Positions 15,406-27,836 of a DNA stretch of 37,059 bases are shown here, piece after piece. The notes beneath the pieces are model-generated. The model was not told the DNA's origin. It was given only the letters and a program-made list of their open reading frames with translations, and did no database searches. Source of the DNA: Candidatus Sysuimicrobiota bacterium CSP1-3. GTDB lineage: Bacteria; Sysuimicrobiota; Sysuimicrobiia; Sysuimicrobiales; Humicultoraceae. The DNA lies in the NCBI GenBank assembly GCA_001443485.1, contig LDXQ01000021.1:1-37059 (forward strand), given 5' to 3'. The position numbers were made by a program, and so were the translations under genes. Numbering within the stretch: position 1 is the first letter of the stretch; every line of letters begins with the position of its first letter.

Positions 15406-17010
15406 ATGACCCCCTACGATGCTCTCATCATCGGCGCCGGCCACAACGGGCTGGTCACCGCCGCCTACCTCGCTCGCGCGGGGCTGCGGGTGCTGGCGCT
15501 GGAGCGCCGGCCGGTCGTGGGGGGGTCTTGCGTCACCGAGGAGGTCTGGCCGGGGTACCGCGTCTCCACGGCGGCCTACCTCTGCGGACTGCTGCAGCCG
15601 CGTATCATCAACGACCTCGATCTGGGATACTTTGGGTACGAGATCCTGCCCAAGGATCCCGCGTTCTTCAGTCCCTTCCCAGACGGCCGCCGGCTCTTCA
15701 TCTGGCGCGACGATCACCAGACGGCGGAGGAGATCGCCCGATTCTCCCAGGCGGACGCGCGGCGCTACGCCGAGTACGAGGCGTTTCTGGCGCGCCTGGC
15801 CTCCTTCGTCGAACCGTGGCTGCTCACCACGCCCCCCGACGTGCTCCGCCGGACCTGGCGGGACCTTTGGCAGCTAGGGCGGCTGGGTCTGCACACCGTG
15901 CGGCTGCCCCCGCGGACGCTGGCGCAGGCGCTGCGCCTCCTCACGCAGAGCGCGCGGGATTTCCTCGACGCCTGGTTTGACTCGCCGGAACTGAAGGCGG
16001 CGCTGGCCACCGACGGCGTCATCGGCGCCCGCGGCGGGCCGTCCACGCCCGGTACGGCCTACGTCCTCTTTCACCACTGCATGGGGGTCGCCGCGGGGAA
16101 GGCGGGGTTGTGGGGATTCGTGCGTGGCGGGATGGGCGCGATCAGCGAGGCGCTGGCCGCCGCTGCTCGGAGTCACGGCGCGGAGGTCCGCACCGGCGTG
16201 GAGGTGGCGGAGGTCCTGGTCCGCGAAGGCAGGGCGCGCGGCGTGGTGCTCGCGGGCGGCGAGGAGATCCCCGCAGGCGTGGTCATCTCGAACGCCGATC
16301 CGAAGCGCACGTTCCTGCGGCTCGTGCCGGCGCGGCACCTGGATCCGGAGTTCCGACGCGAGGTGGAGGCCATCCGTATGGCGGGCGTCGCGATGAAGGT
16401 GAACCTGGCCCTCGACGGCCTGCCGGACTTCCCCGCGGCCCCGGGCACGGCGCCGGGCCCACAGCACCGCGGCACCATTCATGTCGGGCCGTCCATGGAC
16501 TACATCGACCGCGCGTGGGACGACGCCCGCGCGGGGCGGCCGTCGCGAGAGCCGTTCCTCGAGGTCACCATCCCGACGACGTATGATCCGGCGTTGGCCC
16601 CTCCGGGAAAGCACATCATGTCGATCTTCGTACAGTACGCGCCGTTCGATTTGGCCGCCGGAACGTGGGATCAGTTGAAGGAATCGTATGCGGATCGCGT
16701 CATCGAGACCCTGAGCGCCTACGCCCCCAACCTGCCGCAGATCATCCGGCAGCGCCACGTCCTCAGCCCCCTCGACCTGGAGCGCGACTTCGGGCTGACC
16801 GGGGGTGACATCTTCCACGGGGAGATGACGCCGGACCGCCTCTTCTTCCTGCGGCCGGTTCCGGGGTGGGCGCAGTACCGCACGCCGATCGCGGGACTCT
16901 ACCTCTGCGGCTCGGGGACGCACCCCGGGGGCGGGGTGATGGGCGCCCCCGGGTACAACGCGGCGCGGGAGATCCTCAGGGATTGGCGGCGCGGGGCGGC
17001 GCGGGATTAG
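15406..17010 (+). CDS. FAD-dependent NAD(P)/FAD oxidoreductase, phytoene-desaturase/PYROXD2-like
   Basis: The 534-residue protein opens with a Rossmann FAD motif 'DALIIGAGHNGLVTAAYLAR' (GAGHNG at 10-15) and 'LERRPVVGGSCVTEEVWPGY', which is the PYROXD2/CrtI-like pattern. The C-terminal FAD closure is 'AGLYLCGSGTHPGGGVMGAP'. Length and motifs fit the family's 510-580 residues. CrtI-type relatives desaturate carotenoids, but the GHNG/GGSCVTEE branch is generally uncharacterised, and no carotenoid gene is adjacent, so the substrate is unknown. It starts back to back with the DUF218 gene and its TAG overlaps the TAA of the convergent membrane protein gene by two bases. Confidence 0.88.
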   Translation: MTPYDALIIGAGHNGLVTAAYLARAGLRVLALERRPVVGGSCVTEEVWPGYRVSTAAYLCGLLQPRIINDLDLGYFGYEILPKDPAFFSPFPDGRRLFIWRDDHQTAEEIARFSQADARRYAEYEAFLARLASFVEPWLLTTPPDVLRRTWRDLWQLGRLGLHTVRLPPRTLAQALRLLTQSARDFLDAWFDSPELKAALATDGVIGARGGPSTPGTAYVLFHHCMGVAAGKAGLWGFVRGGMGAISEALAAAARSHGAEVRTGVEVAEVLVREGRARGVVLAGGEEIPAGVVISNADPKRTFLRLVPARHLDPEFRREVEAIRMAGVAMKVNLALDGLPDFPAAPGTAPGPQHRGTIHVGPSMDYIDRAWDDARAGRPSREPFLEVTIPTTYDPALAPPGKHIMSIFVQYAPFDLAAGTWDQLKESYADRVIETLSAYAPNLPQIIRQRHVLSPLDLERDFGLTGGDIFHGEMTPDRLFFLRPVPGWAQYRTPIAGLYLCGSGTHPGGGVMGAPGYNAAREILRDWRRGAARD

Positions 17011-17660
17011 CTGGCCGCGGGCTCCGCGGCGGGTGCCGGTGCCGGCATCGTCTGGGCCAGCAGTTTCCGGTAGACGTACATCCCGGCCACGTAGGTGGCC
17101 GGAATCGTCCACAGGAGACCGATGCCCAGGGCCAGGGCTCCGAGCAGGTTGGTCCCGAGAAGCGCCAGGGCGAAGACCAACAGATTCCACTTCACGCCGC
17201 GGGTGATGGCGGAACTCATCCGGAGGGAGTCCATAACGCCAACCTTCTTGTCCACGATCAGGTTGAAGGCGAAGTTGAATTGGATCGCCCAGATGATGCC
17301 GGGCACGACGAGCAGGATGAATCCGGCCAGGACGATGAGGACATAGAGAATCCCGGCCCCCAGGTATCTGAAGAACAGGGGGTACTGGGAAAAGAGATCA
17401 CCGTACTCAGGTTTCTCGTTGTCGCAGAAACGGAGAGCGATCCTGATCCAGCCCAGGTTGATTACCACGGAGACAGAGAGCCCGATGAGCGCGAAGATCA
17501 CGCTGATCGGATTGCCCTCAGTCACCTGCTGCAGTCCTTGGGGGATGCCCTCGGCGAAAATTGAGATGATCGCGGCGATAACAAAGAAGCCGATGTTCTT
17601 CTTTGCGACGTCCCACCCGAACCTGATCGCCTCGCCGATCGAAAAGAACTTGGACTCCAT
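17007..17660 (-). CDS. Multipass integral membrane protein of unknown function
   Basis: ATG 17660, preceded by GGAGGAGCAGG, gives 217 residues. At least five hydrophobic segments are visible: 'IGFFVIAAIISIFAEGI', 'VIFALIGLSVSVVINLGWIR', 'YLGAGILYVLIVLAGFILLV', 'LLVFALALLGTNLLGALALG' and 'GLLWTIPATYVAGMYVYRKL', followed by a Pro/Ala-rich tail. The 'GWDVAKKNIGFFV' start and 'VPGIIWAIQFNFAFNLIVDK' segment with 'DSLRMSSAITRGVKW' resemble the DUF975/YciC-like group of membrane proteins, whose function is unknown. The longer frame upstream (to 17807) has no membrane-protein character and overlaps the next gene, so it is not used. Confidence 0.8.
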   Translation of the reverse strand: MESKFFSIGEAIRFGWDVAKKNIGFFVIAAIISIFAEGIPQGLQQVTEGNPISVIFALIGLSVSVVINLGWIRIALRFCDNEKPEYGDLFSQYPLFFRYLGAGILYVLIVLAGFILLVVPGIIWAIQFNFAFNLIVDKKVGVMDSLRMSSAITRGVKWNLLVFALALLGTNLLGALALGIGLLWTIPATYVAGMYVYRKLLAQTMPAPAPAAEPAAS

Positions 17661-17719
17661 CCTGCTCCTCCGTTCCGGCGGCAGCCAGCTCTCGCCAGCC
17701 CGTTCGCGGAACGGCGGAC

Positions 17720-18892
17720 TTACCCCTCCTTGGTGATAGTGAAGGGCTGCGGACGGCGAGAGCCTTCGGAGAGCCCGGCGAGGGCGGCCAACTCGGCAGC
17801 CAGGCACAGGCCGGCGCAGACTTCGGCCAGGGCCGGTGCCTTGCCCGGTCCGGCCAGCCCGAGCAAATCAAGGCAGGCGCGCTGGGCGGGCAGTGCCGTC
17901 CCGCCGCCAACGGTGCCGACCATCAGGTGCGGCAGGGTTACGCCGGCATATAACTCACCCTGCGGGGTCACTTCAAACCGGTAGAGACCAGCGGCGGAAG
18001 CGGCAGCGCCGGCCAGCTCCTGTCCGCAGGCGGCAAAGAGCGCGGCGAGCGCTCGCACGGGCCACCTCGGCGCGCCCGGCGGAGCGTTCGCGGCGTCCCC
18101 CGCCGGCCCGCGCCAGGCAGTTGCGATCTGCTGCACCGTGGTCTCCAGGCGGGCAACGACGAGATCGGCGGGCAGGATCACCTCCGCGGACACGCGCCGG
18201 CCCTGCACGGTCGGCGTGGGGAGAAGACCACCCGGCAGCGGGGCCGGGGAAACCCTGGCGGCCTCCAGCGGCCGCACGGGGCAGTGTTTACGGACATATG
18301 CGCGGATTGCGTCGGCCGCCGCTCCGGCTTCACCGTCGACCGCGTCCCCGGAGGCGAATTCACAGTACGCATGGACGAGGTTTGACACGACCGTGACCCG
18401 GAGGTCGATCAGGCGCGCCTCCGCGGACGAGGCCGCTGCGACGCGGCGGAACGTGTCCACGTGGGAGATCACCCAATGCGCGAAGAGGCCCGCCTGCTGC
18501 AGGGTCCGGAAGCCGAACGTTAACCCGCGGCCGATGCCCGCATCGAGGACCATGGCGGTGCACCCGCCGGCCTCCGCCATGACCTGGAGCCCGCGGTTGC
18601 ACGCGGCGATGAATCCCGGGTCCGTTGTGGCTAGCGGGAGAGAGTAATCCCCTCGGGCGGACAGACCGTTTACCCGCAGCGGCCCGGCGATCCCCACCGG
18701 GATCCGCACCGATCCGATGAAGTCCTGCAGGTGTTCCCCGGCCCAGGCACTCTGCGTCTGAAGGAGCGGATCGGCGAGCGCATCCGGCGCACGGGCGCGG
18801 GTGGGAGGAAGACGAAAACCCCCGGCCGGTACCTCCGGGCCGCCCCGGCCGGGCGGGGGATGGGGTGTGTCATGCGGCCTGGAATCCGGCAT
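17720..18892 (-). CDS. HMG-CoA reductase-like protein lacking the catalytic residues
   Basis: The 390-residue protein follows class I HMG-CoA reductase along most of its length: 'FIGSVRIPVGIAGPLRVNG' (58-76), 'SLPLATTDPGFIAACNRG' (84-101), 'ARLIDLRVTVVSNLVHAY' (159-176), 'VSAEVILPADLV' (234-245), 'ALFAACGQELAGA' (284-296) and 'VGTVGGGTALPAQRACLDLL' (325-344). Family knowledge places the catalytic Glu in ATTEGAL, Lys in DKKPA, Asp in GQDPA and His near the C-terminus. Here these are TTD-P, absent, GQEL and absent, and GDAMG is GDAVD. It therefore probably does not make mevalonate in the usual way. The start at 18892 lacks a ribosome binding site and the first 45 residues are low-complexity, so the true start may be internal. 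No mevalonate gene is adjacent. Confidence 0.75.
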   Translation of the reverse strand: MPDSRPHDTPHPPPGRGGPEVPAGGFRLPPTRARAPDALADPLLQTQSAWAGEHLQDFIGSVRIPVGIAGPLRVNGLSARGDYSLPLATTDPGFIAACNRGLQVMAEAGGCTAMVLDAGIGRGLTFGFRTLQQAGLFAHWVISHVDTFRRVAAASSAEARLIDLRVTVVSNLVHAYCEFASGDAVDGEAGAAADAIRAYVRKHCPVRPLEAARVSPAPLPGGLLPTPTVQGRRVSAEVILPADLVVARLETTVQQIATAWRGPAGDAANAPPGAPRWPVRALAALFAACGQELAGAAASAAGLYRFEVTPQGELYAGVTLPHLMVGTVGGGTALPAQRACLDLLGLAGPGKAPALAEVCAGLCLAAELAALAGLSEGSRRPQPFTITKEG

Positions 18893-19015
18893 CGTTGGTT
18901 GTCCGACTGTGCGACTCCGGCACGCCGGAGGCGCCTCACCCCGCTTGCACTCCCCACGGTAGGGGAGGGCGGGCGCCGGGCCATCGGGCAGGAGTCCTGG
19001 GGGCGGGGGGGTCGG

Positions 19016-19035
19016 TGTCCCGACTTTCCGGGACA
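19016..19035 (-). terminator. Hairpin between the response regulator and HMGR-like genes
   Basis: TGTCCCG and CGGGACA form a perfect seven-pair stem with a six-base loop 13 bases after the response regulator stop. No T-run follows on the minus strand, so it may be a weak terminator or processing structure. Confidence 0.3.
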
Positions 19036-19047
19036 GCGGACCACGTA

Positions 19048-19746
19048 TCAGGGAGGCCGGTTGTCGCCGTCCCCGTCAGGGGTCTCGGGCTCTTCCGGCG
19101 CCAGGCCGTGGCGGGCCGCGATCAGGGCGGCTTCGGTTCGGTCGTTGGCGTGCAGTTTCTGCAGGATCGTGCTGATGTAGTTGCGCACGGTCTTCTCAGA
19201 GAGGTAGAGGCGCTGGGCAATCTGCCGGTTGGCGAGCCCGGCGGCGAGCTGCCGCAGCACGTCCATCTCCCGCTTCGTCAGCTCCTCGAAGAGCTTGCGC
19301 TGGCCGCGGATCATCCGGTCCTTCCGCTTGAACTCATGGATCACGCGCCGCACGAGGCCGGGCGAGAGGAACCCCTCGCCGGAGCGGGCGGCGCGGATGG
19401 CGGCGACGATCTTAGGCAACTCGGCGTCCTTCAGGACGTATCCTAGCGCGCCGGCCTTCAGCGCGGCGAAGAGGTCCTCGTCGTCGTCAAACGCCGTCAG
19501 CACCACGACGGCGGTCGCGGGCAGCTTCTCCTGGAGGTGACGGATCAGTTCGATGCCGTCCATCCGCGGCATGCGCAGGTCGGTGAGCACGACGTCCGGC
19601 CGGTGCGCCAGCGCCTCGATCAGGGCGTCGCGGCCGTTGGCGCAGGCGGCCACGATCTCCAGGTCCTGCTCGCGGGCGAGGAGTTCCGCCAGGGTCGAGC
19701 GGAGGATGCCTTCATCTTCGGCGATCAGCAGGCGGACGCGGTTCAA
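19048..19746 (-). CDS. NarL/FixJ-type response regulator
   Basis: The 232-residue protein has a receiver domain with acidic pair Glu10/Asp11 ('LLIAEDEGI'), phospho-acceptor Asp56 ('DVVLTDLRMPRMDGIEL') and the switch Lys in 'GALGYVLKDAELP', then a LuxR-type helix-turn-helix ('LTKREMDVLRQLAAGLANRQ', 'IAQRLYLSEKTVRNYISTIL'). Phosphorylation should enable DNA binding and transcription control. It overlaps the histidine kinase gene by four bases, so the two form one signalling pair. The C-terminal 20 residues are an acidic, Pro-rich tail. The regulated genes are unknown; the downstream HMGR-like gene is one candidate. Confidence 0.93.
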   Translation of the reverse strand: MNRVRLLIAEDEGILRSTLAELLAREQDLEIVAACANGRDALIEALAHRPDVVLTDLRMPRMDGIELIRHLQEKLPATAVVVLTAFDDDEDLFAALKAGALGYVLKDAELPKIVAAIRAARSGEGFLSPGLVRRVIHEFKRKDRMIRGQRKLFEELTKREMDVLRQLAAGLANRQIAQRLYLSEKTVRNYISTILQKLHANDRTEAALIAARHGLAPEEPETPDGDGDNRPP

Positions 19747-20948
19747 CGGCCCTTCTCCCGCAACGCGGTATGGGCGATGATGGTTGTGCCCGCGCCCAAC
19801 GCAGACTGGATCTCCAGCGTGCCGCCGAGCGCGCGCATCCGCTCCCCCAGACCCTCCAACCCGGCGCCCGTGGCGGTGGCCGGGTCAAACCCCACGCCAT
19901 TATCCGTGATGGTGCAGGCGAGGACCTGATCGGTCACGGCCAGGCGGACTTCCACCTGGGTGGCGCGGGCGTGTTTCGCCACGTTCGTCAGGCACTCCTG
20001 GATGAACCGCAGCAGGCCGTGCTCCGCGGCGGGCTGCAGCCGGGGGAGGTGAGGCGGGAGGGCGAGCTCCACCGCAAAGGGCAGCCGCTCGGAGAGCGTG
20101 GCCACCTGCAGGCGCAATGCCGTCGCCAGGTCCGTGTACTGGGGCGGCCCGCCCCGCAGCCGCCGCACCAGGTAGCGAAGTTCATCCGCGGCGCGCCGCG
20201 CCGTCTCCCGCTCCTCGGCAACGATCTGCGTGGCCCGGGCCGGGGCTTCACCGACCAATTGCTCCGCCAGTTCCAGACGCTTCCCTAGCGTGATCAGCAA
20301 ATGCTGGATGCCGTCGTGGATCTCCCGCGCCAGTTCTCGCTGGAATTCGGCGCGCTCCGCCGCCCGTTCGTGCCCCGTGACCAGGCGCAGGACCCAGGAA
20401 TACAGCGAGGCCATGGTCGCGATGATCGCCAGCCGGTACACGGTGGAGATCGTCCAGGCGGTAGAGGAGAGGACGATGGCCAGGAAGTAGGCCACGACGG
20501 TGACGATCCCCAGGGCGACGACGTGCGTTGTGCTCAGAGTGGCCGCGGCGGAGGTCAAGGGAATGAAGTACAGGACGGAGAGCGCGTCGTTGGGATTGCG
20601 CACGATGACCAGCGCCGTCGTCAAGATGATGACGTCGACGTAGGGCCAGAAGTCGTTGAAGCCCAGGGCGCGGCGGGTGAGGTTGAGCCACGTCCGCAGC
20701 AGCAGATACGCCACCGCACTGGCTGCCAGGATGATGAGTGACAGGCTGCCGGGCTGAGCGGGATCCCGCCAGGCCGGGACGAGGAACCAGACCAGGGCGA
20801 GGGGCGCCAGGGCCCACATATGGGCCAGGATAATCAGGTCGAGGCGCCGACGGATTTCTTCCCTGCCGCGCTGAGGGCGGGACTCGCGCACCGCACTCTG
20901 AGTGGGGCGGCGGAGGGCGAAGCGCCAGAACTCATCGAGGACGCCCAT
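19743..20948 (-). CDS. Membrane histidine kinase, HisKA_3 (NarL-partner) type
   Basis: The 401-residue protein has about five to six membrane segments between residues 37 and 190 without a large external domain, a dimerisation/phospho-acceptor helix with His211 ('QRELAREIHDGIQHLLITLG'), and an HATPase_c domain with N-box 'FIQECLTNVAKHA', G1 box 'DNGVGFD' and 'GLEGLGERMRALGGTLEI'. It should autophosphorylate and pass phosphate to the response regulator that its gene overlaps by four bases. The lack of an extracellular loop domain suggests it senses a membrane-borne or intracellular cue (inference). No clear promoter was recognised in the 152 bases separating it from the divergent EthD gene. 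Confidence 0.93.
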   Translation of the reverse strand: MGVLDEFWRFALRRPTQSAVRESRPQRGREEIRRRLDLIILAHMWALAPLALVWFLVPAWRDPAQPGSLSLIILAASAVAYLLLRTWLNLTRRALGFNDFWPYVDVIILTTALVIVRNPNDALSVLYFIPLTSAAATLSTTHVVALGIVTVVAYFLAIVLSSTAWTISTVYRLAIIATMASLYSWVLRLVTGHERAAERAEFQRELAREIHDGIQHLLITLGKRLELAEQLVGEAPARATQIVAEERETARRAADELRYLVRRLRGGPPQYTDLATALRLQVATLSERLPFAVELALPPHLPRLQPAAEHGLLRFIQECLTNVAKHARATQVEVRLAVTDQVLACTITDNGVGFDPATATGAGLEGLGERMRALGGTLEIQSALGAGTTIIAHTALREKGR

Positions 20949-21100
20949 CCGGCACCGGCCCCTTTGCCAGCGGGCAGACTATTCCTGTTGACGTTGCGCT
21001 GCCGGTCTGCGCGCAGGGCGAGAGCGAGTCCTGCCACGCAGAATCGACGGGCGCCGCGGCGGCGGCAGGGCTTTGCGGGCGGGGCGAGAACGGGGAGAGT

Positions 21101-21421
21101 ATGGTGAAGATTCTAGTCTGGGCACGCAAGAAGGCGGAGACGAGCGCGGAGGAGTTCCGCGCCTACTGGGCGGGGCCGCACGCCGACCTGGCGCGGCAAA
21201 CGTATACGCACCTTGTGGGCTATGTGATCCACCCGGTGACGCGGGCGCCGCGGGGGCAGACACCGCTTTTTGACGGCGTGGCCGAATTAACCTGGGTGTC
21301 GCGCGAGGATTTCGACGCTGACGTGCGCTCCCCCGCGGCGCAGGTCGTTGTCGACGACCTGGCGACCTTCACGGCGGAGACGGGTACGCTCTTCGTCGAC
21401 GAACACGTCGTCGTGGGATAA
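21101..21421 (+). CDS. EthD-domain protein (dimeric alpha-beta barrel)
   Basis: The 106-residue protein 'MVKILVWARKKAETSAEEFR' then 'AYWAGPHADLARQTYTHLVG' has the EthD pattern: a strand, the 'FRxYWxGPHA' motif and an aromatic helix, ending with a strand rich in Val. EthD-type ferredoxin-fold proteins act as small monooxygenase accessories or isomerases, but many members lack a known role. GGGGAGAG precedes the ATG. It stands alone between the kinase gene (divergent) and the tRNA pair. Confidence 0.83.
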   Translation: MVKILVWARKKAETSAEEFRAYWAGPHADLARQTYTHLVGYVIHPVTRAPRGQTPLFDGVAELTWVSREDFDADVRSPAAQVVVDDLATFTAETGTLFVDEHVVVG

Positions 21422-21435
21422 CGCGCGCCGAACGC

Positions 21436-21464
21436 CTGGACACCCCTTCCGCGTCCGGTATAAT
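21436..21464 (+). promoter_or_regulatory. Promoter of the tRNA-Lys gene
   Basis: CTGGAC at 21436-21441 and a perfect TATAAT at 21459-21464 are 17 bases apart, and tRNA-Lys begins 15 bases after the -10 box. It lies just after the EthD stop, and may also serve tRNA-Leu 115 bases further on. Confidence 0.75.
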
Positions 21465-21479
21465 GAACAACTGGCACGG

Positions 21480-21555
21480 GGGCCGTTAGCTCAACAGGTA
21501 GAGCAGAGGCCTCTTAAGCCTCGTGTTGGGGGTTCGAGTCCCTCACGGCCCTCCA
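21480..21555 (+). tRNA. tRNA-Lys(CTT)
   Basis: Acceptor GGGCCGT/ACGGCCC, D-stem GCTC/GAGC, anticodon stem GAGGC/GCCTC with loop CTCTTAA (anticodon CTT), T-arm GGGGG-TTCGAGT-CCCTC. CCA is encoded (21553-21555). The discriminator is T, unusual for tRNA-Lys, which normally has A or G at that position. Confidence 0.93.
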
Positions 21556-21670
21556 GTTTCGATGGCCAGTGCTGCCCGGCGCTGGTCATCGTCCTTAGAA
21601 TGGCCGGCCGCCCCCTCGGCGGCCGGGATCTGGCGGGCGTGCCGCAGATGGTGAGCGATCGGCGGCAGGG

Positions 21671-21757
21671 GCGGGCGTAGCCGAACTGGCATAGGCGCCA
21701 GATTTAGGATCTGGTCGGCGCAAGCCGGTGGGGGTTCAAGTCCCTCCGCCCGCACCA
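21671..21757 (+). tRNA. tRNA-Leu(TAG)
   Basis: Class II tRNA with a long variable arm: acceptor GCGGGCG/CGCCCGC, anticodon stem CCAGA/TCTGG with loop TTTAGGA (anticodon TAG), T-arm GGGGG-TTCAAGT-CCCTC, discriminator A and encoded CCA (21755-21757). It lies 115 bases after tRNA-Lys and 78 bases before tig. Confidence 0.95.
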
Positions 21758-21835
21758 CACGTCCCGGGCGGCCGGGGGAGATGGGGCCCTGGCCGCCCCT
21801 CCGTTTCATTCGGGCACGCGAGTGGGGAGGGAAGT

Positions 21836-23140
21836 ATGAAGGTCGAGTGGCGGCGCGAGCCGAACAGCCGCGCGGTGCTGGAGGTGGAACTTCCGCCCGA
21901 GGAGGTCTCGCGGGCGGTGGAGGCGGCCCACCGGCGCCTGGCACAGCGGGTGGCCATCCCCGGATTCCGCCGCGGCAAAGCGCCGCGAGCGATCCTAGAA
22001 CGTTACGTGGGGCGGGAGAGCCTGATCGACGAGACGCTGAAAGTGCTGCTCCCGGACGGCTACAGCCGCGCGGTGCAGGAGGCGGGGCTGGCGCCGATCG
22101 GGCAGCCGGAGATCGATCTGCGGACGGAGGAGGTGGACGAGAACGCCCCGCTACGCTTCACGGCCTCGGTGGATCTCGCCCCTGAGGTGGATTTGGGGGC
22201 CTACCCGGATGTCCGCGTGCCGCGCGAGGAGCCTGCGCTGACCGAGGCCGACGTGGACGCGCGTATCGAGGACCTCCGCCTGCGGCACGCCACGCTCGTC
22301 CCCACAGGCGACGCGGCGGCGGCCCGGGGGGATTTCGTCCTCGTGCAGGTCCTGGAGACCGCCCCCAGTCTCCCTCGTCTGCAGGCGGGGAAAGAGTACC
22401 TTGTGGAGATCGGCGGCGGCGTCCACCCGGCCCCGCTGGAAGAGGGCCTGGCCGGCCTGCGGCGTGGGGAGCGGCGCGCCATCTCGCTCGGGAATAGCGA
22501 GGAGACGGTCGGCGTTGTGGCGGTGGACATCAAGCGGCGGGAACTACCAGTGCTGGACGATGCTTTTGCGAAGCAGGTGGGCGCGGAGACGGTGGAGGCA
22601 CTGCGGGCGCAGCTGCGCGAACGCCTGCAGGCCGAAGTCGCGGCGCGCGCCGCCGACGCCCACCAGGACGCGGTGCTGCGCGCGGTGACCGAGCGGGCCA
22701 CCGTGGATCTGCCCCGCTCGCTGGTGGCGCACGAGGTGGAACACCTGGTCGCCGATTTGGAGGAGTCGTTGAGCCGGCGGGGGCTGACCCTGGAAACGTA
22801 CCTGCGTGCGACCGAAAAGACAGCGGAGGTCCTGCGCCAGGAGTTCGAGGTGGTGGCGGAGCAGCGCCTGCGCACGCAACTGGTGGTGGATGAAATCGCG
22901 CGGCGCGAGTCCATCGCGCCGACAGAGGAGGAAATCACTCAGGAGGTAGAGAACCTTGCGCAGAGTCTACAGCAGGACGTTGCGCGGGTTCGCGAGTGGC
23001 TCGACGAAGAGCGGCGGCGCGACGCGCTGGCGAGAACCCTCCGTCGTCGGAAGACCGTGCAGTTCCTCGTCACCCTCGCCTCCGCACCCGGAATCCCCGA
23101 CAAGGCGTCAGACGAGCGGTCGGGTGGACGGGCAAGGTAA
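21836..23140 (+). CDS. tig: Trigger factor, ribosome-associated chaperone
   Basis: From ATG 21836 (GGGGAGGG upstream) the gene encodes 434 residues. The N-terminal ribosome-binding domain shows '[20 protein letters not shown]', containing the GFRxGKxP signature; a shortened FKBP-like domain lies around 150-245 ('[18 protein letters not shown]') and the C-terminal helical arms run on to '[20 protein letters not shown]'. It binds nascent chains at the ribosome exit and assists folding. The frame runs further upstream, but that part overlaps the tRNA-Leu and is not used. tig-clpP-clpX follow in the usual order, with 19 bases between tig and clpP. Confidence 0.95.
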   Translation: MKVEWRREPNSRAVLEVELPPEEVSRAVEAAHRRLAQRVAIPGFRRGKAPRAILERYVGRESLIDETLKVLLPDGYSRAVQEAGLAPIGQPEIDLRTEEVDENAPLRFTASVDLAPEVDLGAYPDVRVPREEPALTEADVDARIEDLRLRHATLVPTGDAAAARGDFVLVQVLETAPSLPRLQAGKEYLVEIGGGVHPAPLEEGLAGLRRGERRAISLGNSEETVGVVAVDIKRRELPVLDDAFAKQVGAETVEALRAQLRERLQAEVAARAADAHQDAVLRAVTERATVDLPRSLVAHEVEHLVADLEESLSRRGLTLETYLRATEKTAEVLRQEFEVVAEQRLRTQLVVDEIARRESIAPTEEEITQEVENLAQSLQQDVARVREWLDEERRRDALARTLRRRKTVQFLVTLASAPGIPDKASDERSGGRAR

Positions 23141-23159
23141 TGAGGAGGAAATTCGAGCG

Positions 23160-23764
23160 ATGCCCCTGATCCCGTATGTGATCGAGAGCACGCCCCGCGG
23201 TGAGCGGGGCTATGATATCTACTCGCGCCTGCTCCGGGAGCGGATTGTCTTCCTGGGCGGGGCGATCGACGACGACGTGGCCAACCTGGTGATCGCCCAG
23301 TTGCTCTACCTGGAGGGCGAGGACCCGGAGAAGGACATCTCCCTGTACATCAATAGCCCGGGTGGTGACCTCTACGCCTCGCTGGCCATCCACGACACGA
23401 TGCAGTACGTGCGGCCGGACATCTCCACGATCTGTGTCGGCCTGGCCGCCAGCGGCGCGGCCGTCATCCTGGCCGGCGGGGCGAAGGGAAAGCGCTACTC
23501 CCTGCCCTACGCCCGCATCATGATCCACCAGCCCTGGGGCGGGGTGCAGGGGACCTCCTCGGACATCGAGATCCAGGCGCGCGAATTCCTGCGCATGCGC
23601 GAGTTGATGAACGAGATCCTGGTGCGGCACACCGGCCAGCCGCTGGAGCGGATCGAGCGGGACGCGGACCGCAACTTCTGGATGAGCCCGGGGGAGGCCA
23701 AAGACTACGGGCTGCTCGACGAGATTTTTGCGGCGCGCGAGCGGAAGGCCAGGGCGGTCGCCGG

Positions 23765-23768
<4 letters not shown>
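23160..23768 (+). CDS. clpP: ATP-dependent Clp protease proteolytic subunit
   Basis: The 202-residue protein starts at ATG 23160, with AGGAGG about ten bases upstream. It has the ClpP signature: Ser98 in '[15 protein letters not shown]' and His123 in '[10 protein letters not shown]'. The third triad position (172) is Asn in '[14 protein letters not shown]' where most ClpP have Asp; the same Asn occurs in Listeria ClpP1. It should assemble as heptameric rings and degrade substrates fed by ClpX, whose gene overlaps its end by four bases (ATGA). The N-terminal loop needed for ATPase docking is present ('[20 protein letters not shown]'). Confidence 0.96.
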
Positions 23769-25036
<1,268 letters not shown>

Positions 25037-25111
25037 CGCCGAAAAGGGCCTGCGAGACCCGGGAAAGCCACTCCCCAGAGGCAGAATCCGCGTTTCCGCC
25101 CACCGGCCAAT

Positions 25112-25137
25112 CCGGCCGCGGCGCGTTTTGCGGCCGG
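25112..25137 (+). repeat. Perfect inverted repeat before lon
   Basis: CCGGCCGC (25112-25119) and GCGGCCGG (25130-25137) form a perfect eight-base dyad with a ten-base spacer, overlapping the presumed -35 box of lon. It might be an operator or the end of the clpX transcript. It is unlike CIRCE and the HAIR element of HspR. Confidence 0.45.
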
Positions 25138-25155
25138 GGATCGGGCTGGTATAAT
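25128..25155 (+). promoter_or_regulatory. Probable lon promoter
   Basis: A perfect TATAAT at 25150-25155 has TTGCGG at 25128-25133, 16 bases upstream. The lon ATG is 131 bases further on, leaving a long leader in which no riboswitch-like element was recognised. Confidence 0.55.
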
Positions 25156-25285
25156 TGGGCGTGAACGCAGGCGGTCCAGGGGAGGAGGGGGCGGCACCGT
25201 CCCCCGTTTTCATTCTGGGGAACAATTTCTGTAGCAGGGCGTTTCTCCAGATGAGAGCGACCATGCAGCCCGGACTGGAGGACAC

Positions 25286-27742
<2,457 letters not shown>

Positions 27743-27784
27743 GACGGGGCCGCGGCGTCGACCGCGGGAGTAAGCGGGAAAGGG

Positions 27785-27812
27785 AGTGGGGGCACCGCTC
27801 GGTGCCCCCACT
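27785..27812. terminator. Strong bidirectional terminator-like hairpin
   Basis: AGTGGGGGCACC and GGTGCCCCCACT form a perfect 12-pair stem around GCTC between the convergent lon and ferredoxin genes. The T-runs on either side are short, so it may end transcription with the help of other factors or protect both 3' ends. Confidence 0.75.
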
Positions 27813-27836
27813 GATGTTTCAGGCCGGTTCTCGTGG

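Noticed and set aside
18893-19047. G-rich tract near 18999-19013 as a regulatory element or repeat
   Set aside because: The G-runs are irregular and no partner element was found; it is more likely base composition.
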